From the NCBI RefSeq assembly GCF_000026945.1, contig NC_012860.1, positions 806,001-870,000 on the forward strand: a DNA stretch of 64,000 bases. Direction: 5' to 3'. The notes under the pieces are model-generated. The model was not told where the DNA came from. It searched no databases and worked only from the letters and a program-made list of their open reading frames with translations. Both the position numbers and the translations under genes were made by a program. Below, in pieces: positions 47,236 to 58,383 of this stretch; within the stretch, counting starts at the first letter, position 1; every line of letters begins with the position of its first letter. Origin of the DNA: Candida dubliniensis CD36 (taxonomy: Eukaryota; Ascomycota; Pichiomycetes; Serinales; Debaryomycetaceae).

Positions 47236-48284
47236 GAAACAAATTTATAATGACATAATTGTAATATGGAAATGATTAATAAATATAAACAAGCAATAAC
47301 CATATATAATAAAAACCAAAGGAAAAATTTATAATTACGTTGACCAATGCAATTATTTAAAAAAATACAATGATGATCATGATTTAATATACATTGTTGA
47401 CAAGTATTACAATGACTAGTTCTTGAAGGTCTCCAAATATGACAAGTACTACAATATTTCACTTGTATTCCATGAGAAGCATCAAAAGTTTTTGCTTTGT
47501 CATTATTCTTCTTTTTCCAATAGGGTAATGTTACAGTATTGAAATATTCATCAGGTGGTTCCATCACTTTATAACTATTCCCATTATCATTATCATTATT
47601 GATTATTAATTTTTTCGGTAGATGAATGTTTTTCGGTAATTTCCCAGAATCACCAGTTGATAATTTGAAAAATTGACAAATTGAAATTATCCAAATATAT
47701 AAAAATATAATTACTATAATTGGTGAAAAATTCTTCCATTGCCATGATAATTCAAATATAATATATAATATCCCTGGTATTAATATTAAACTTAAAGTGA
47801 TTAAATTAATTGGATATTTAGTTTTAATAGTATGTAATCGACCACCTAAAAAATAAATGAAATTCAGATGTCCTTGATTTTCAATTTGATAATTTCTAAA
47901 TTGTTGAGTTGTTGATTGGTTATTGGTATTGGTATATTGAGATATTAGATTAGGATCCATTATTAACCAATTAGTTATAAATCTATGTATAAATGACATT
48001 TGTTTATCAGTCTTATCTTGTGCCATTTTTGAAGCCAGTAATAATGACAGTTTTCGTAATTGTAGTTGTTGCTGTTGCTGTTGAGTCGTGGTTATGGTTG
48101 TAGTTGTAGGAGTTGTTACCGTAGATTCTTCATATTGTGGTGATAGTGATGGGGTTATTCTTCTTGATATTGGTATTCGTATCGATGATGACAGTTTGAT
48201 AATCATCAAATGATGATTTTGTTGGAGATGTAGTAGTAGTTGTTGTTGAAGTTGAAGTGGCGGATGTAATAGTAGAGCCCGCAT
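46848..48284 (-). CDS. ERF2: DHHC protein S-palmitoyltransferase (Erf2-like)
   Basis: The core is certain: a DHHC cysteine-rich domain [46 protein letters not shown], flanked by two membrane helix pairs (about residues 165-205 and 320-410). The I/V-K-Y-C-x-x-C-x-I-W-R-P-x-R form is that of Erf2, which with Erf4 palmitoylates Ras at the ER. The C-terminal N-x-Y-x-x-x-S-I-W-x-N-L region (TTxE-like ITTREYLN before it) fits too. The start is doubtful: the ATG at 48284 gives a Leu/Gln/His-rich leader unlike Candida proteins, while another frame (ATG 48330) encodes a natural-looking [18 protein letters not shown] leader and stops at about 48130. A 1-2 nt difference near 48175-48200 would join the two. 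Confidence 0.88.
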
Positions 48285-48511
48285 TAGTTAAATCATCATC
48301 ATTTGATTCAGGACTAGATGGTGATACCATGAGAATATATAGTTGGAACAAGGGGATCAAAGTATAAAAGTAAGGCTAATTGTATTGAAAAATAATGATT
48401 GTTACTCAAATGAAAATATATATGAAGGCTGGGAAAAAAAAAAAAAAATTTTTGATTTATCAAATTCATACAACAGCCTTATCAACAACCTATTTGAATC
48501 CTATTAACCTC

Positions 48512-50014
48512 ATGTTTCGAATACGTCCAGTCTTATACAAGTCTAGTAATGTTTTGCAAACATTAAAGCCTGGAATTATTTCTAGACCTTTTTCATTTAT
48601 TACAAAACCTACAACAACAACAACAACAACAACACAAATCATATCACATAGATTAATTCAATCACGGAATTTGATGTCAACGAAAACAACCAATTTAGGT
48701 CCAGTTAAATTCACATTACAAATATTAACTGGTGTTTATTGTGGATTACTTATTGTTTGTTTTGGTCTGTGTTATTTATTATATAGTGATGCCAATCAAC
48801 GACAAAATATTCCCTTTGAATTATCATTAGATGATCATATTAATGCTGTTATGGCCATTAATAAAGATGATGTATGTGAAGCACCAAGACATGCCACAAA
48901 ACATTATCGAAGATTATTAATTGATTTAGCCAAACAAGAATTAGAAGGAACAACAGAGAATACTACAATTGATGAAAGTAAATTTGATAATCGATATGAT
49001 GTCCCTATATTATCTACTGATTTTTTAATTCATAATAAATCGATCAAATTTATTAATTTTTATATTGATATGATTTTAAGATATAGTAAATGTTTATTAT
49101 CAAAAGGAGAATTAGATGTTGCTATTAAAATGTTGACAAGAATTGTTAATGATGATTTTATATTTTTCAAATTAGGTGATGCTGAAAAATTATCTAGTAG
49201 TAGTCGAGTATTAGCCAAAATTACTCCTGATATTACGAAAAAGATATCTATTTTACAAAGATCAATTGAAATGTTGACTGAAACTAATAAATCTATGCAA
49301 ATTGATAATAATTATATCTTATTGGAAAATTCTAAAATATCTGATGAATTAATTAATTGTTTAAATGATTTAGCATCTAATTTAGCTAAATTATCTCAAC
49401 AACAATCAAATAAAAACAAATTCAACCCGGAATTATTGAATCAATCATTACAAATTTATTTATCTGAATTAAGATCATTACAAACAATTAGACTGAAAAT
49501 TGAATCTAATCAAGCTAATCAAGCCACATATCCACTTTTCAATGTTGATCGAGCCAATTTAATTGGAATGATTAATACTATAAAAGCTCATATTAGTGAA
49601 ATCATGTGGGTTAAAGGTCATAAAGATAAAGCAATTAATTTATCAGAACAAATTTTACAAGAATTATATTATGATCGATATTCTGATCCTAAATTTGGTC
49701 CTATTTTATTAAATGTTTTAAATAATCTTGAAATTATGTATAATAATTTACGGAAATCAAATGATATTAAACGATGTCAACAATTAAAACATGATGTTTC
49801 CATATATGAAATTCGTAAACGATTTGATATTCCTTGGTATGAAAGAGTCATGAAAAGAATTAGTAAAACTATTTATTTACGTACACCAATTGGATTAGTA
49901 GAAAAAGGATTAAGAGATAGATTTGAACCAAGATCAAGAGTTAAAGAATTAGATGAATTTGAAGATGAAGATGATGAAAATAGAAATCAATGGTTTTATC
50001 CCCTTGCCAAATAG
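48512..50014 (+). CDS. Mitochondrial membrane protein with helical repeats (Mgr3-like?)
   Basis: 500 residues from the ATG at 48512; an upstream in-frame ATG (48395) is separated by an A-run and is likely in the leader. The N-terminus MFRIRPVLYKSSNVLQTLKP is basic, Ser-rich and lacks acids, as in a mitochondrial presequence. One membrane helix follows (about residues 72-95: FTLQILTGVYCGLLIVCFGL). The remainder is soluble and helical, with TPR-like pairs such as AVMAINKDDVCEAPRHATKH and IKAHISEIMWVKGHKDKAIN. Topology and TPR style resemble Mgr3, the inner-membrane adaptor of the i-AAA protease, but I see no decisive motif. Neighbour SDH4 is also mitochondrial. Confidence 0.6.
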   Translation: MFRIRPVLYKSSNVLQTLKPGIISRPFSFITKPTTTTTTTTQIISHRLIQSRNLMSTKTTNLGPVKFTLQILTGVYCGLLIVCFGLCYLLYSDANQRQNIPFELSLDDHINAVMAINKDDVCEAPRHATKHYRRLLIDLAKQELEGTTENTTIDESKFDNRYDVPILSTDFLIHNKSIKFINFYIDMILRYSKCLLSKGELDVAIKMLTRIVNDDFIFFKLGDAEKLSSSSRVLAKITPDITKKISILQRSIEMLTETNKSMQIDNNYILLENSKISDELINCLNDLASNLAKLSQQQSNKNKFNPELLNQSLQIYLSELRSLQTIRLKIESNQANQATYPLFNVDRANLIGMINTIKAHISEIMWVKGHKDKAINLSEQILQELYYDRYSDPKFGPILLNVLNNLEIMYNNLRKSNDIKRCQQLKHDVSIYEIRKRFDIPWYERVMKRISKTIYLRTPIGLVEKGLRDRFEPRSRVKELDEFEDEDDENRNQWFYPLAK

Positions 50015-50322
50015 ACTTGTAATTGATCCCGGGAAGTTATCGGAAGAAGAAGAAGAAGAAGAAGTCAGTTCGGCCAAGATCGGTTAATATATTTTGTGTG
50101 TGTAGTGCGTAGTAGTGTGTTTCCTGTATATAAGTATCAACCAATCAAGTTGAAATTGAAACTAATCCTCCCACACTAACTAACTAACTAACAAACTAAT
50201 TACTAAAGAGAAAAAACTTCAAACTTCAACACACAACCTCACCACCACCACCACCACACTTTCATCATCCACCTACTTTCTATAGACTAGGAAACCATAT
50301 AAAGGGAAAATACATAACAAAG
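50015..50322. other. Promoter region of SDH4
   Basis: 308-bp spacer with a GAA run (50045-50064), CTAA repeats (50176-50193) and a CCA run (50238-50255). No gene. Confidence 0.6.
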
Positions 50323-50835
50323 ATGATTTCAGCTTATTCACGTATTGGTTTAACCACCACATTATTTAAATCATCATTAATTTCTTCTAGTTCTAATAAT
50401 ATCATTAGACCATTATTATTAACCAACATTAGAGGAATTAAAACCATTCCTCAACCACCAGGTTATATTGTTGGTACTGTTAATGATGCGTATGTTCCAC
50501 CACCACCACATAAATTAGAAGGTTCATTACATTGGACTAGTGAAAGAATTGTTGCTATTGGTATGTTACCATTAGTTTTATCACCATTTATTGCTGGTGG
50601 TGGTGCTTCAACTTTACTTGATTCATCAATGTCAGCATTATTATTATTTCATTGTTATACTGGATTCCAAAGTTGTATTATAGATTATATTCCTAAAAGA
50701 GTTTATGGATCTTTACATAATTATGCCATGTATTTATTGACTTTTGGTACTGGTATTGCTGGTTATGGGATTTATCAAATTGAAACTAAAGAAGGTGGGG
50801 TTTCTAATATTATTTCAAAACTTTGGAAAGCATAA
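50323..50835 (+). CDS. SDH4: Succinate dehydrogenase membrane anchor subunit (CybS)
   Basis: 170 residues, ATG 50323. A presequence of about 40 residues (Ser/Arg-rich, ending near RGIKTI) precedes HWTSERIVAIGMLPLVLSPF, then three membrane helices (about 80-97, 105-122, 135-155). The loop H-C-Y-T-G-F-Q-S-C-I-I-D-Y-I-P-K-R carries the family His for heme b and the D-Y pair near the ubiquinone site. Sdh4 with Sdh3 anchors complex II in the inner membrane and passes electrons to ubiquinone. Its length fits yeast Sdh4 (181). Confidence 0.93.
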   Translation: MISAYSRIGLTTTLFKSSLISSSSNNIIRPLLLTNIRGIKTIPQPPGYIVGTVNDAYVPPPPHKLEGSLHWTSERIVAIGMLPLVLSPFIAGGGASTLLDSSMSALLLFHCYTGFQSCIIDYIPKRVYGSLHNYAMYLLTFGTGIAGYGIYQIETKEGGVSNIISKLWKA

Positions 50836-51114
50836 ATAAAGGAGAAAGTAAAGAAGTGATAGTAGAAAGAGCAATGAAATGAAACAGAACAAGAGTGAAT
50901 TAACGCATGAATGAAAAAAAAAAAAACGAAGAAGAAGTTGATACTTTATGATATGTTAGACTTTCATTGTTTTTTTTTTTTATTTTATTTATTGATAATA
51001 AATATAAATTGATATATATATATATATAAAAGGAATTTTAATTTTAATTCTTCTCTGATATAAGTTTTCAAATCAATGAAGGTAATCCAAAACCTTTTTT
51101 TTTTTTTTTATACT

Positions 51115-51861
51115 TTAAACATTATCTGAAACTTTTCTTTTCCTTGTACTTTTCATATCACTACTACTACTATTACTAGTATTACTATTATTAGGTTCAT
51201 TCTTTTCAATAGATTCGTTACTTTCAACTAATAATTTTTTTTCAAATTCATTTTTCAATGGGATTAATTTTTCATTAATCCAATTTCGTAAATAATTTTT
51301 AGCAATATTAACAGATCTAATATTAATATCATTTAATTCATTCAATATTTTCAATTTATAATTAATTTTATTACTATTATAAATATCTCGTAGCAAATGT
51401 TTTTCAATTCCTCTATTAATAATTAATTTATTTTCAATATCATTGATTTTTATATTGATAATTTTTTGAAAATTTAATTTAATTATTAATGAAATCAATT
51501 TCTCATGGTGATGATGATGGTTGTTGTTGTTGTTGTTATTGATTATATCTATACCATAAATATCTTTAATATCTTGATAATTTATAGTTTGATTAATATT
51601 TTCAAAATTAATGGTTATTAGAGTTAATTCCAATAATTTATTTAATAAAGATCCATCTAATTCAATATATTTATCTTTATACTTTAAATATTGTTGATAA
51701 TTACCAAATGTAAATAATTCTAATGTATTAAATAATTGTTGTTGATGAATGGTTAATTCATTATATGATAATGATTGATCTAATGTCAATAATTCTGATA
51801 AATAATTATATTTATTGGTATCTAGTAAGATTTTTGGTATATCTTCTATCGTTAATGACAT
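51115..51861 (-). CDS. COP9 signalosome subunit 7-like PCI protein
   Basis: 248 residues, ATG 51861. It shows a PCI-domain layout: YLSELLTLDQSLS, FNTLELFTFGNYQQYLKYKD (compare the F-x-Y-G-x-Y-x-D-Y-L block of CSN7), LNKLLELTLITI, YQDIKDIYGID, then a winged-helix part LISLIIKLNFQKIINIKIND and RGIEKHLLRD. A helical tail and a basic RKRKVSD end follow. The order matches Csn7 proteins; eIF3m or Rpn-type PCI proteins are less likely given its short length. The COP9 signalosome removes Nedd8/Rub1 from cullins. A poly-Asn/His insertion sits near residue 110-118. Confidence 0.68.
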   Translation of the reverse strand: MSLTIEDIPKILLDTNKYNYLSELLTLDQSLSYNELTIHQQQLFNTLELFTFGNYQQYLKYKDKYIELDGSLLNKLLELTLITINFENINQTINYQDIKDIYGIDIINNNNNNNHHHHHEKLISLIIKLNFQKIINIKINDIENKLIINRGIEKHLLRDIYNSNKINYKLKILNELNDINIRSVNIAKNYLRNWINEKLIPLKNEFEKKLLVESNESIEKNEPNNSNTSNSSSSDMKSTRKRKVSDNV

Positions 51862-52204
51862 GGTCTAAGAAGGAATGGAATTGGATTGATGATAATGTGT
51901 TGGTGGTTATTAGTGGTTGATTTTTGGTGTTGTTGCAACGAGTTTGTATAAAACGATTCTCAGAAAAATTAGGACAGAGAAGAAAAAACCAGAGCACGCC
52001 ATGAGACAGTAAAAAAATCGGATCCCCAATTAATACACCAGAAGTTAGATTTACCAGCTACTACATCAAGATTGATTGATTAATTGTATGTATATATATA
52101 TATATAACTGTTACTATAATTAATCCTATTTCTATTTCTATTTCTTAAACCCTTTAAATAACCTTAACCAGAAGGTTGATATCAATAATTTGCTCTTTAG
52201 TTGT
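51862..52204. other. Spacer upstream of the CSN7-like gene
   Basis: 343 bp between the CSN7-like start and the VPS64-like stop, both genes on the minus strand. TA repeats (52091-52107) and CTATTT units are present. No gene. Confidence 0.6.
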
Positions 52205-52420
52205 TTAGTTAGTTAATCTTTGTAAATAATATCCTATAATCATAGCTGACATAGCTATTACAACTGTTTGTAATTTTTGTTTATCAATTTCATTAAAAGC
52301 TTCTATTGTTTTTTGTGTATTACTATTATTATTCTTCTTCTTCTTATTCCCCATTTGTTGTTGTTGTTGTTGATTCAGAAATATTTTATTAAATAAATTA
52401 TGACATTTCCCTTGATTACA

Positions 52421-52458
<38 letters not shown>

Positions 52459-54745
52459 CTTGAAAGTTTTCGTTTGATTGGATTGATGATTTCTTTATTG
52501 GCAGTCCATTACAACTTTGATTTTCAACTTTTGGAAATGGTTCAACTTCTTGTTGTTGCTTTTCTGGAGAATTTATAATCATGGAATTGGTAGCAACAAT
52601 AGATTCAAAATCTGATATAATTGGACTAATAGAAGACTTATCATAATGTTGTTGTGAATGAGAAAAAGAATCTATTGATTCAATATCATGATGGTCATCA
52701 TTATCACCATTGCTGCCTTTCTTCTTTTGAGTATGTTTAAGTTTAGAACCATTACGTTGTAATAAACTAGGAGAACTTGGTAAACTAATCACACCTTCTT
52801 CTTCATCATCATTATCATCATCTTCTTCATTATCTTCTTCATTGTCTGATACTGGTGGGGTTAATTTAATGGTATCTCTATTTATTGTTCCAGAAGATTC
52901 TAAATTCTTCATATTATCACGAACTGATGGAGTTCGAGATAAATCTTTAATGAATCCATTAATAGCTTCACTAACAACCAGTTCATCATTTAAAAGTTCT
53001 TTTGATTTATTCCCATTCAATTTAAGTACTTCCCTTTCTTTCTCTTTCTCTTTCTCTTTCTCTTTCTCTTGTTGTTGTTGTTGTTGACGTGTCATTTCAT
53101 CAAGTGCTTCTTGTAAATCTAATTTCTCTCGATTTAAAATTTCAATTGTTTCTTTACTTAAATTATTATCATTTTCCAAATTTTCATATTTTAATTTCAA
53201 TTCATTTAAAGAATTTTTTAAATTATCTCGATCTCTTTCCATAGATTTAAATTTTCTATTAAGTAAATCCAATTTTTTATTTGATTCTAATTCCAAATTT
53301 TTAAATCGATCTTTTGATTTTTGATGATTAGTTTGTTCTTTAATTAATTCTTGTTCGATTTTCAGTAATTTTTTTTGAAATTGTTGATCCAAATAATCTT
53401 GATTTAATTGATTTATATTATAATAATAATTTTCCAAAAATGTCGATAAACTATTTAATGATGAATTTTGTTGTTTAATTCGAGATAAATTAAGTACTAA
53501 TACATTGATTATATTCTCTAATGTTGTTGTACTAGTGATTTGAGAATTATTATAAATACCTGAATTCATCATTGAATAAAGTCCCAATAAATTGTCCTCT
53601 ATATTGGGATTAATATCAGAAAATAAAGCATTATCAAATGTTAAATTATTTTGAATTTCATGAGATTCTTTTGATATCATAGAATCATCTTTATCAAATT
53701 CAATTTTTTCAACTTGTCGAGCAATATCTTCAATAAATGATAATCGTTTAAATTCAGGTGTATCCAATTGTTCATTCCCATTAATGAAAAAATTCCCATT
53801 ATTATTAGTTTCCAATTGAGTAGATATAACATTCAAATTTTCAATTCTTAAACTTATTTGTTTATGAGTAGATTCAGCTTGTACATTAAATCCAAGACAA
53901 ATCATATCTCCAACTTTAATTTCTGTAGGATCTTGTGATAATCTAACTTCATTTAAATAAGTTCCATTAGATGAACCTAAATCTTGTATCATTAATTTGC
54001 CATTTTTAGGATCAATATAAATTTGAGCATGATTTCTACTCAATACTCGAGAATCAAAATATCCATTAGTTACATCAGGTTTATGTTTAGTACCAGTTGG
54101 TCTACCCAATTTTGTTGTTTCAGGATATGTTGCCACCGGGAGGTGTTTTTTAATAAATGTATCATTTAATGGTACAAGGGTAACATAATATTGAATTTGA
54201 TTACGTTTGTGAGGGTTTATTGATGAAGAACCATTACTGCCACTGTGGCCACTGTTGCCACTTCTTGACGTCAGTGACTGTAGCAGCAGAGACCCTCCTT
54301 TTGATGGATCACGGGACATTGAAGCTGTGGTAAATTTTGGTTTTGCAGGAATAGATACCACTTGTGATTGTGAATTTGATCGTTTTCTACCTAATGCTGC
54401 TGTAGATGATTTGACATCAACATTGGTGTTTGAAGTGGTAGAATTTAATCCAATATTACTACTACTATTACTAGTAGATCGAGGTAATTTATTAGATACT
54501 TTTGTTCCATTCCTTAAACTTTGTGAATTCTTGATGTAGATCATTCCATTTTTCTTTGTTTCTAAATTAGGAAATGGCTGTTGTTGTTCCGAAGAAGAAG
54601 AAGAAGATTTTTGTATTGTCAGCAGTGAATTTTGTTTCAGAAGATGATGGTGATGATGATTGTGGTTGTGATGATTTGATGGATTAAGATTATTATTGTT
54701 ATTAAGTAATTGGGAATTATCAAGAGCTATAGGGATATCTGTCAT
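52205..54745 (-). CDS. VPS64: FHA-domain, tail-anchored FAR complex protein (Vps64/Far9-like)
   Basis: 846 residues from ATG 54745; the open frame upstream to 54829 starts at a TTG and encodes a proline run, so it is not used. The order is: a Ser/His/Asn-rich N-terminus, an FHA domain at about 184-300 (TTKLGRPTGTKHKP, FDSRVLSRNHAQIYID, IQDLGSSNGTYLNEVRLS), a coiled coil (about 440-600, Lys/Glu-rich), an acidic stretch, and a C-terminal membrane anchor VVIAMSAMIIGYYL with a short RLTN tail. This is the layout of yeast Vps64/Far9, Far10 and animal SLMAP, ER-membrane subunits of the FAR/STRIPAK phosphatase complex. One gene may serve for both yeast paralogs. Confidence 0.85.
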
Positions 54746-56114
54746 TTGATTGGTATTATATTTTCCAGTGAACAAAGGGAGAGGAGGAGGAGGAGGGGGT
54801 GCTAAACTAGTTACTTTGATTAATATCAAAAGGATTCTTGAGTCGAGCCTTAATTCTTATTTCTTTTTCACCGTTAAACGGGATTATATTAGATTAGGAT
54901 TAGGATTAGGATTGGTGATTCTTTTTTTTTTTTTTTTTTGTAATTTCTTCTTTGTTGTAAAAAATTTGATTGTATCAATGTTTGAATGGATCGGGAAAAA
55001 GAGAGAAATTTAAATCCAAATTAGAAATTAAATTCTTTTTCCACAAACAAAGTATAATTGAAAGATGTGTAGGATGGGGTGGTGGTGGTGGTGGTGGTTG
55101 AAGTAAATTTATTGAAATTAGAATCAAAGAAATCAAAGATTTAAAGCAACAAGAATATAAAATATAAATTCAACACTAAAAAATTGAAATAGGTGAGTTA
55201 TTGATCTCTTGTTTTCTTGTTCAATATTAGTGCTAGTACTAGTGTATGTATCTGTCAAACTTCTGATGTGGTTAGTTAGTAAGTAACTAAGTAAGTAATT
55301 AAATACTAGCAAGGGTTGTATCGTATTGTATTGTGTATTGTTAGAAGTAAGTATGTGTAAGTGTTGAGTGAGTGAGTGTGTGTGTGTGTCAATGTGCTGT
55401 GTTTGAAGTTATGAACAAACGACATTAGACGACATGTGACACAAGTATTAATATACAGGAAATCATAAGGGGGAAAGAAAGTGTGAACAAAAATGTCTCT
55501 CTCTCACGCGTGTGTTGTTGTTGTTGATTTCTTTCTTGCTCTTGTCGTCGTCAAAAGGGAAAGATGGGGCGCTACCAATTAACAATTTTTCTTCTTCTTC
55601 TTCTTCTTCTTTCCTTATACTTCCCATCTATTAACAACAACAGGCTACGTGAAGCTTTTACTTAATATGATGACCTATGGGCTTATCACTCAATACCGTA
55701 AATTTGTTAAGGATGTAATTACTGTAGAATTACTTATTTATATTTCATTTTTTTTTTCTTTATTCAGTGTCAAGGCCCATCTTTCTAGTAAAGAATTTAA
55801 CAGATTACTCAATTCCAAGTTGAATTCTTGGTAATTCACTTTTATTAAATAGGTAAAATCTTTTTTCTTGTGTTTGAAGTTTTTAAAGCATTGATAAATA
55901 CTAGTTGAACTTGTTGTCTCATATTGGAAAGACTTTGTGTTTGATTTACGAAGAAGGAAGAAAGAAGAGAGAAAAAAAAAAAACAACACCAAAATCAAAA
56001 TCAAAATCAAAACAAACCATACAACATCAGATTAATTCTATATGTTTTAGTTAAGCATATTCTTCACCGTTAAGAAATTCACTCTACGCATATATATACA
56101 TACATACAGCCAAT
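54746..56114. other. Divergent intergenic region VPS64/SPC19
   Basis: 1.37 kb without a credible gene. It has (GGATTA) units at 54889-54914, GTG and TGTG runs, an ACGCGT at 55506-55511 and a TTC run at 55590-55610. Confidence 0.65.
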
Positions 56115-56693
56115 ATGGCACAACAAGAACTACCACAGCAGAATCAAAGATTTAATAATTTAGACAATTGTACTGATTCATTACGTCAATCAATCAAAAT
56201 ATTACAACAATCAAATAAACTATTAGATGAAACATTACAAGATAGTACTAGATTAATTAAAATATTATCCACCAATAAAGTATTTGATTTAATTCCTGAA
56301 TTAGATTTAAATGATGCTAAATCAAATTTTACAAGAAATATTACACCTCAATTAAATCAACAATTAAATAAATTAGAAGATGAATTAATTAGATTACAAA
56401 CTAATAAAACTACTTTAACTAATAAATTAAAATTAATTAATGTTCGATTGAAAAATTATCAAAGAAAAAGTAATGGAAATGATCATGATGGTGATGATGA
56501 TGATGAAGAAGGAGGAGGAGGAAGAGTAAGGGGAAGGAAGAATTTTAATAGTAGTGGATTAAGTGATGTGGATATTGATAATTTATTAATCAATAGACAT
56601 AAAAATGGTTATGATGCTAATAAACTTCATCAATTACGATTTTTAAGAGATAAAAAAACTCGATTACAATATTCTTTAAATCGATTAAGTTAA
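56115..56693 (+). CDS. SPC19: DASH/Dam1 complex subunit Spc19
   Basis: 192 residues, ATG 56115. The N-terminal helix LDNCTDSLRQSIKILQQSNK, followed by T-R-L-I-K-I-L-S-T-N-K-V-F-D-L-I-P-E-L-D, then a coiled coil with Leu heptads (LNQQLNKLEDELIRLQTNKT) match Spc19. The closing LHQLRFLRDKKTRLQYSLNR is a strong family tail. An Asp/Gly insertion lies at about 118-140. Spc19 belongs to the ten-subunit DASH ring that couples kinetochores to microtubules; in C. albicans this complex is essential (known). Confidence 0.85.
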   Translation: MAQQELPQQNQRFNNLDNCTDSLRQSIKILQQSNKLLDETLQDSTRLIKILSTNKVFDLIPELDLNDAKSNFTRNITPQLNQQLNKLEDELIRLQTNKTTLTNKLKLINVRLKNYQRKSNGNDHDGDDDDEEGGGGRVRGRKNFNSSGLSDVDIDNLLINRHKNGYDANKLHQLRFLRDKKTRLQYSLNRLS

Positions 56694-57298
56694 ACTTCTG
56701 ACAGGGGTAGGGGCGGGGGTTATAACTGTGGATATGATTACTGGCAAAAGAAGAGGGAAGGGTTGAGAAAGTTATTAATATATGTATTTAAAGTTGATCT
56801 TTTTGGAATATAAACTTACCCTCCCTTTAATGTAATGTTAAAGACCTGTATTAAGATGAAATCAAGTAAGTAAAATGCCTACCCCGTTTTACAAAGAATG
56901 TGTGAATATTGTTAGGTAGGTTACATCTTCATAGAAAGATTGATAGAATGAAAAAAAAAAAAAAAAGGTATATAGTATCACGTGACTCTGTGTTATTATT
57001 TAATTTAAGTTAAAAATTCCGAATGAAAGAAATCGACAATTTTATGTCAGGCGAGTTTTTTGTTTTTTGTTTTTTGTTTTTTGTTTTTGCAGTTCTTTAG
57101 AAACATTATTCTTTTTGCCACCGCCATCGTCCTAATATCCACATAATACACATAACCTACTTAATTTGATTTTGATTATAAATCAAACTATTCAATAAAG
57201 AATTACTATAAATATCAGTTTGAATTCCTTATAAACTTTGTTCCTTTAAATCATAGTAATTATTAAATTTTCCTTTTTTTTTTTCTTTTTCACACAAT
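56694..57298. other. Promoter region of CUZ1
   Basis: 605 bp with a TCACGTGA (56978-56985), TTTTTTG units (57058-57088) and C/T-rich leader. No gene. Confidence 0.65.
56978..56985. promoter_or_regulatory. TCACGTGA palindrome, candidate Cbf1 site
   Basis: Third TCACGTGA of the window, 314 bp before the CUZ1 ATG. Role inferred from motif only. Confidence 0.4.
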
Positions 57299-58216
57299 AT
57301 GTCATCATCGTCTGGTGTAACTAATTTATTTATTGATAAATCTCAACAACCAAATCAAGATGAACAAGGATTAATAAATATTGGGAAAAATTGTCAATAT
57401 TGTAATCAATTAGATTTTTTACCTTTTATATGTGAATTTTGTGAAAAAACATTTTGTTCTCAACATCGAACTATTGAACAACATCAATGTATTGGTAAAG
57501 ATAAATTTTTCAATCAACATCATTCATCATCTAGATCATCTAGTCCTGAATCGGGTAATAATAATTATAATAATACTAGTATTTCTTCCAAAAGTTTATT
57601 CCCAGATCGAGAAGCTGATAAACGGAAATTAGAAGCGAAATTGAATTCAATTAATCCAAAACGACCAACTACTATTAAAGAAACTCAATTCAGAGTTGGA
57701 GATGTGGCTATTGGATCTAATGCATTTAAGAAATTTCAAAAATTCTTAACCACTCAAAAGATGAACAAGAACAAAAACAGTGTCAATGGATTGAATTCAA
57801 TTTCAAAATTATTTGGTAAATCAACTTCTAATAATAATAATAAATTTATTGATATTGCTAATTTAAAAAAAAATGCTAAAGGTGATAATAAAATTAAAAT
57901 TAATGATAGAATATATATTTGGTGTATTTATGTGAAAAATCCTGATTTATCAATATCAATTGATAAAGATAAAAAACCGATATTTATATCGAAAAATTGG
58001 GTTGTTGGAAGATCACTTGATTCAATTGCTGATAATTTACATATTCAAAATAATAATAATATTACTAATGAATCACTGGAGAAATTAAATATTTTTAAAT
58101 TAGAAAATAATGGTAAAGATGATGTTGATGGAGAACCAAAATTGATAATTACATCTTTAAAATCAACTGTTTTTAAAACTGGTGATATAATATATTTAGT
58201 TAGAGGAACTATATAA
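57299..58216 (+). CDS. CUZ1: AN1 zinc-finger protein, Cdc48-associated (Cuz1-like)
   Basis: 305 residues, ATG 57299. Residues about 25-70 are an AN1-type zinc finger: C-Q-Y-C, LDFLPFICEFC, K-T-F-C-S-Q-H-R, H-Q-C. A Ser/Asn linker and basic stretch follow, then a C-terminal ubiquitin-like domain (about 200-305): INDRIYIWCIYVK, PIFISKNWVVGRSLDSIADN and GDIIYLVRG. This AN1-plus-UBL order is that of yeast Cuz1 (YNL155W) and animal ZFAND1, which link the proteasome and Cdc48 and help survival under arsenite stress. Confidence 0.87.
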   Translation: MSSSSGVTNLFIDKSQQPNQDEQGLINIGKNCQYCNQLDFLPFICEFCEKTFCSQHRTIEQHQCIGKDKFFNQHHSSSRSSSPESGNNNYNNTSISSKSLFPDREADKRKLEAKLNSINPKRPTTIKETQFRVGDVAIGSNAFKKFQKFLTTQKMNKNKNSVNGLNSISKLFGKSTSNNNNKFIDIANLKKNAKGDNKIKINDRIYIWCIYVKNPDLSISIDKDKKPIFISKNWVVGRSLDSIADNLHIQNNNNITNESLEKLNIFKLENNGKDDVDGEPKLIITSLKSTVFKTGDIIYLVRGTI

Positions 58217-58383
58217 ATTTTTAAAACATTTAGTATAGAGACTTGTATTTATATTCATATTTATATTTATATAATAACAACATATGTATTTCATGAAAAA
58301 AAAAAAAAAAAATAATAATAATAATAATAATAATGATAATAATAATAAATCAAATACTTCTCTACTTCTATATTACTTCTTTC

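Noticed and set aside
54746..54829. Proline-rich N-terminal extension of the VPS64-like protein
   Set aside because: Opens from a TTG and encodes a GGA/GGC repeat; ATG 54745 starts MTDIPIALDN and is more credible.
54889..54914. Telomere-like GGATTA repeats
   Set aside because: Only about four units inside a promoter; Candida telomere repeats are long 23-mers and the locus is internal.
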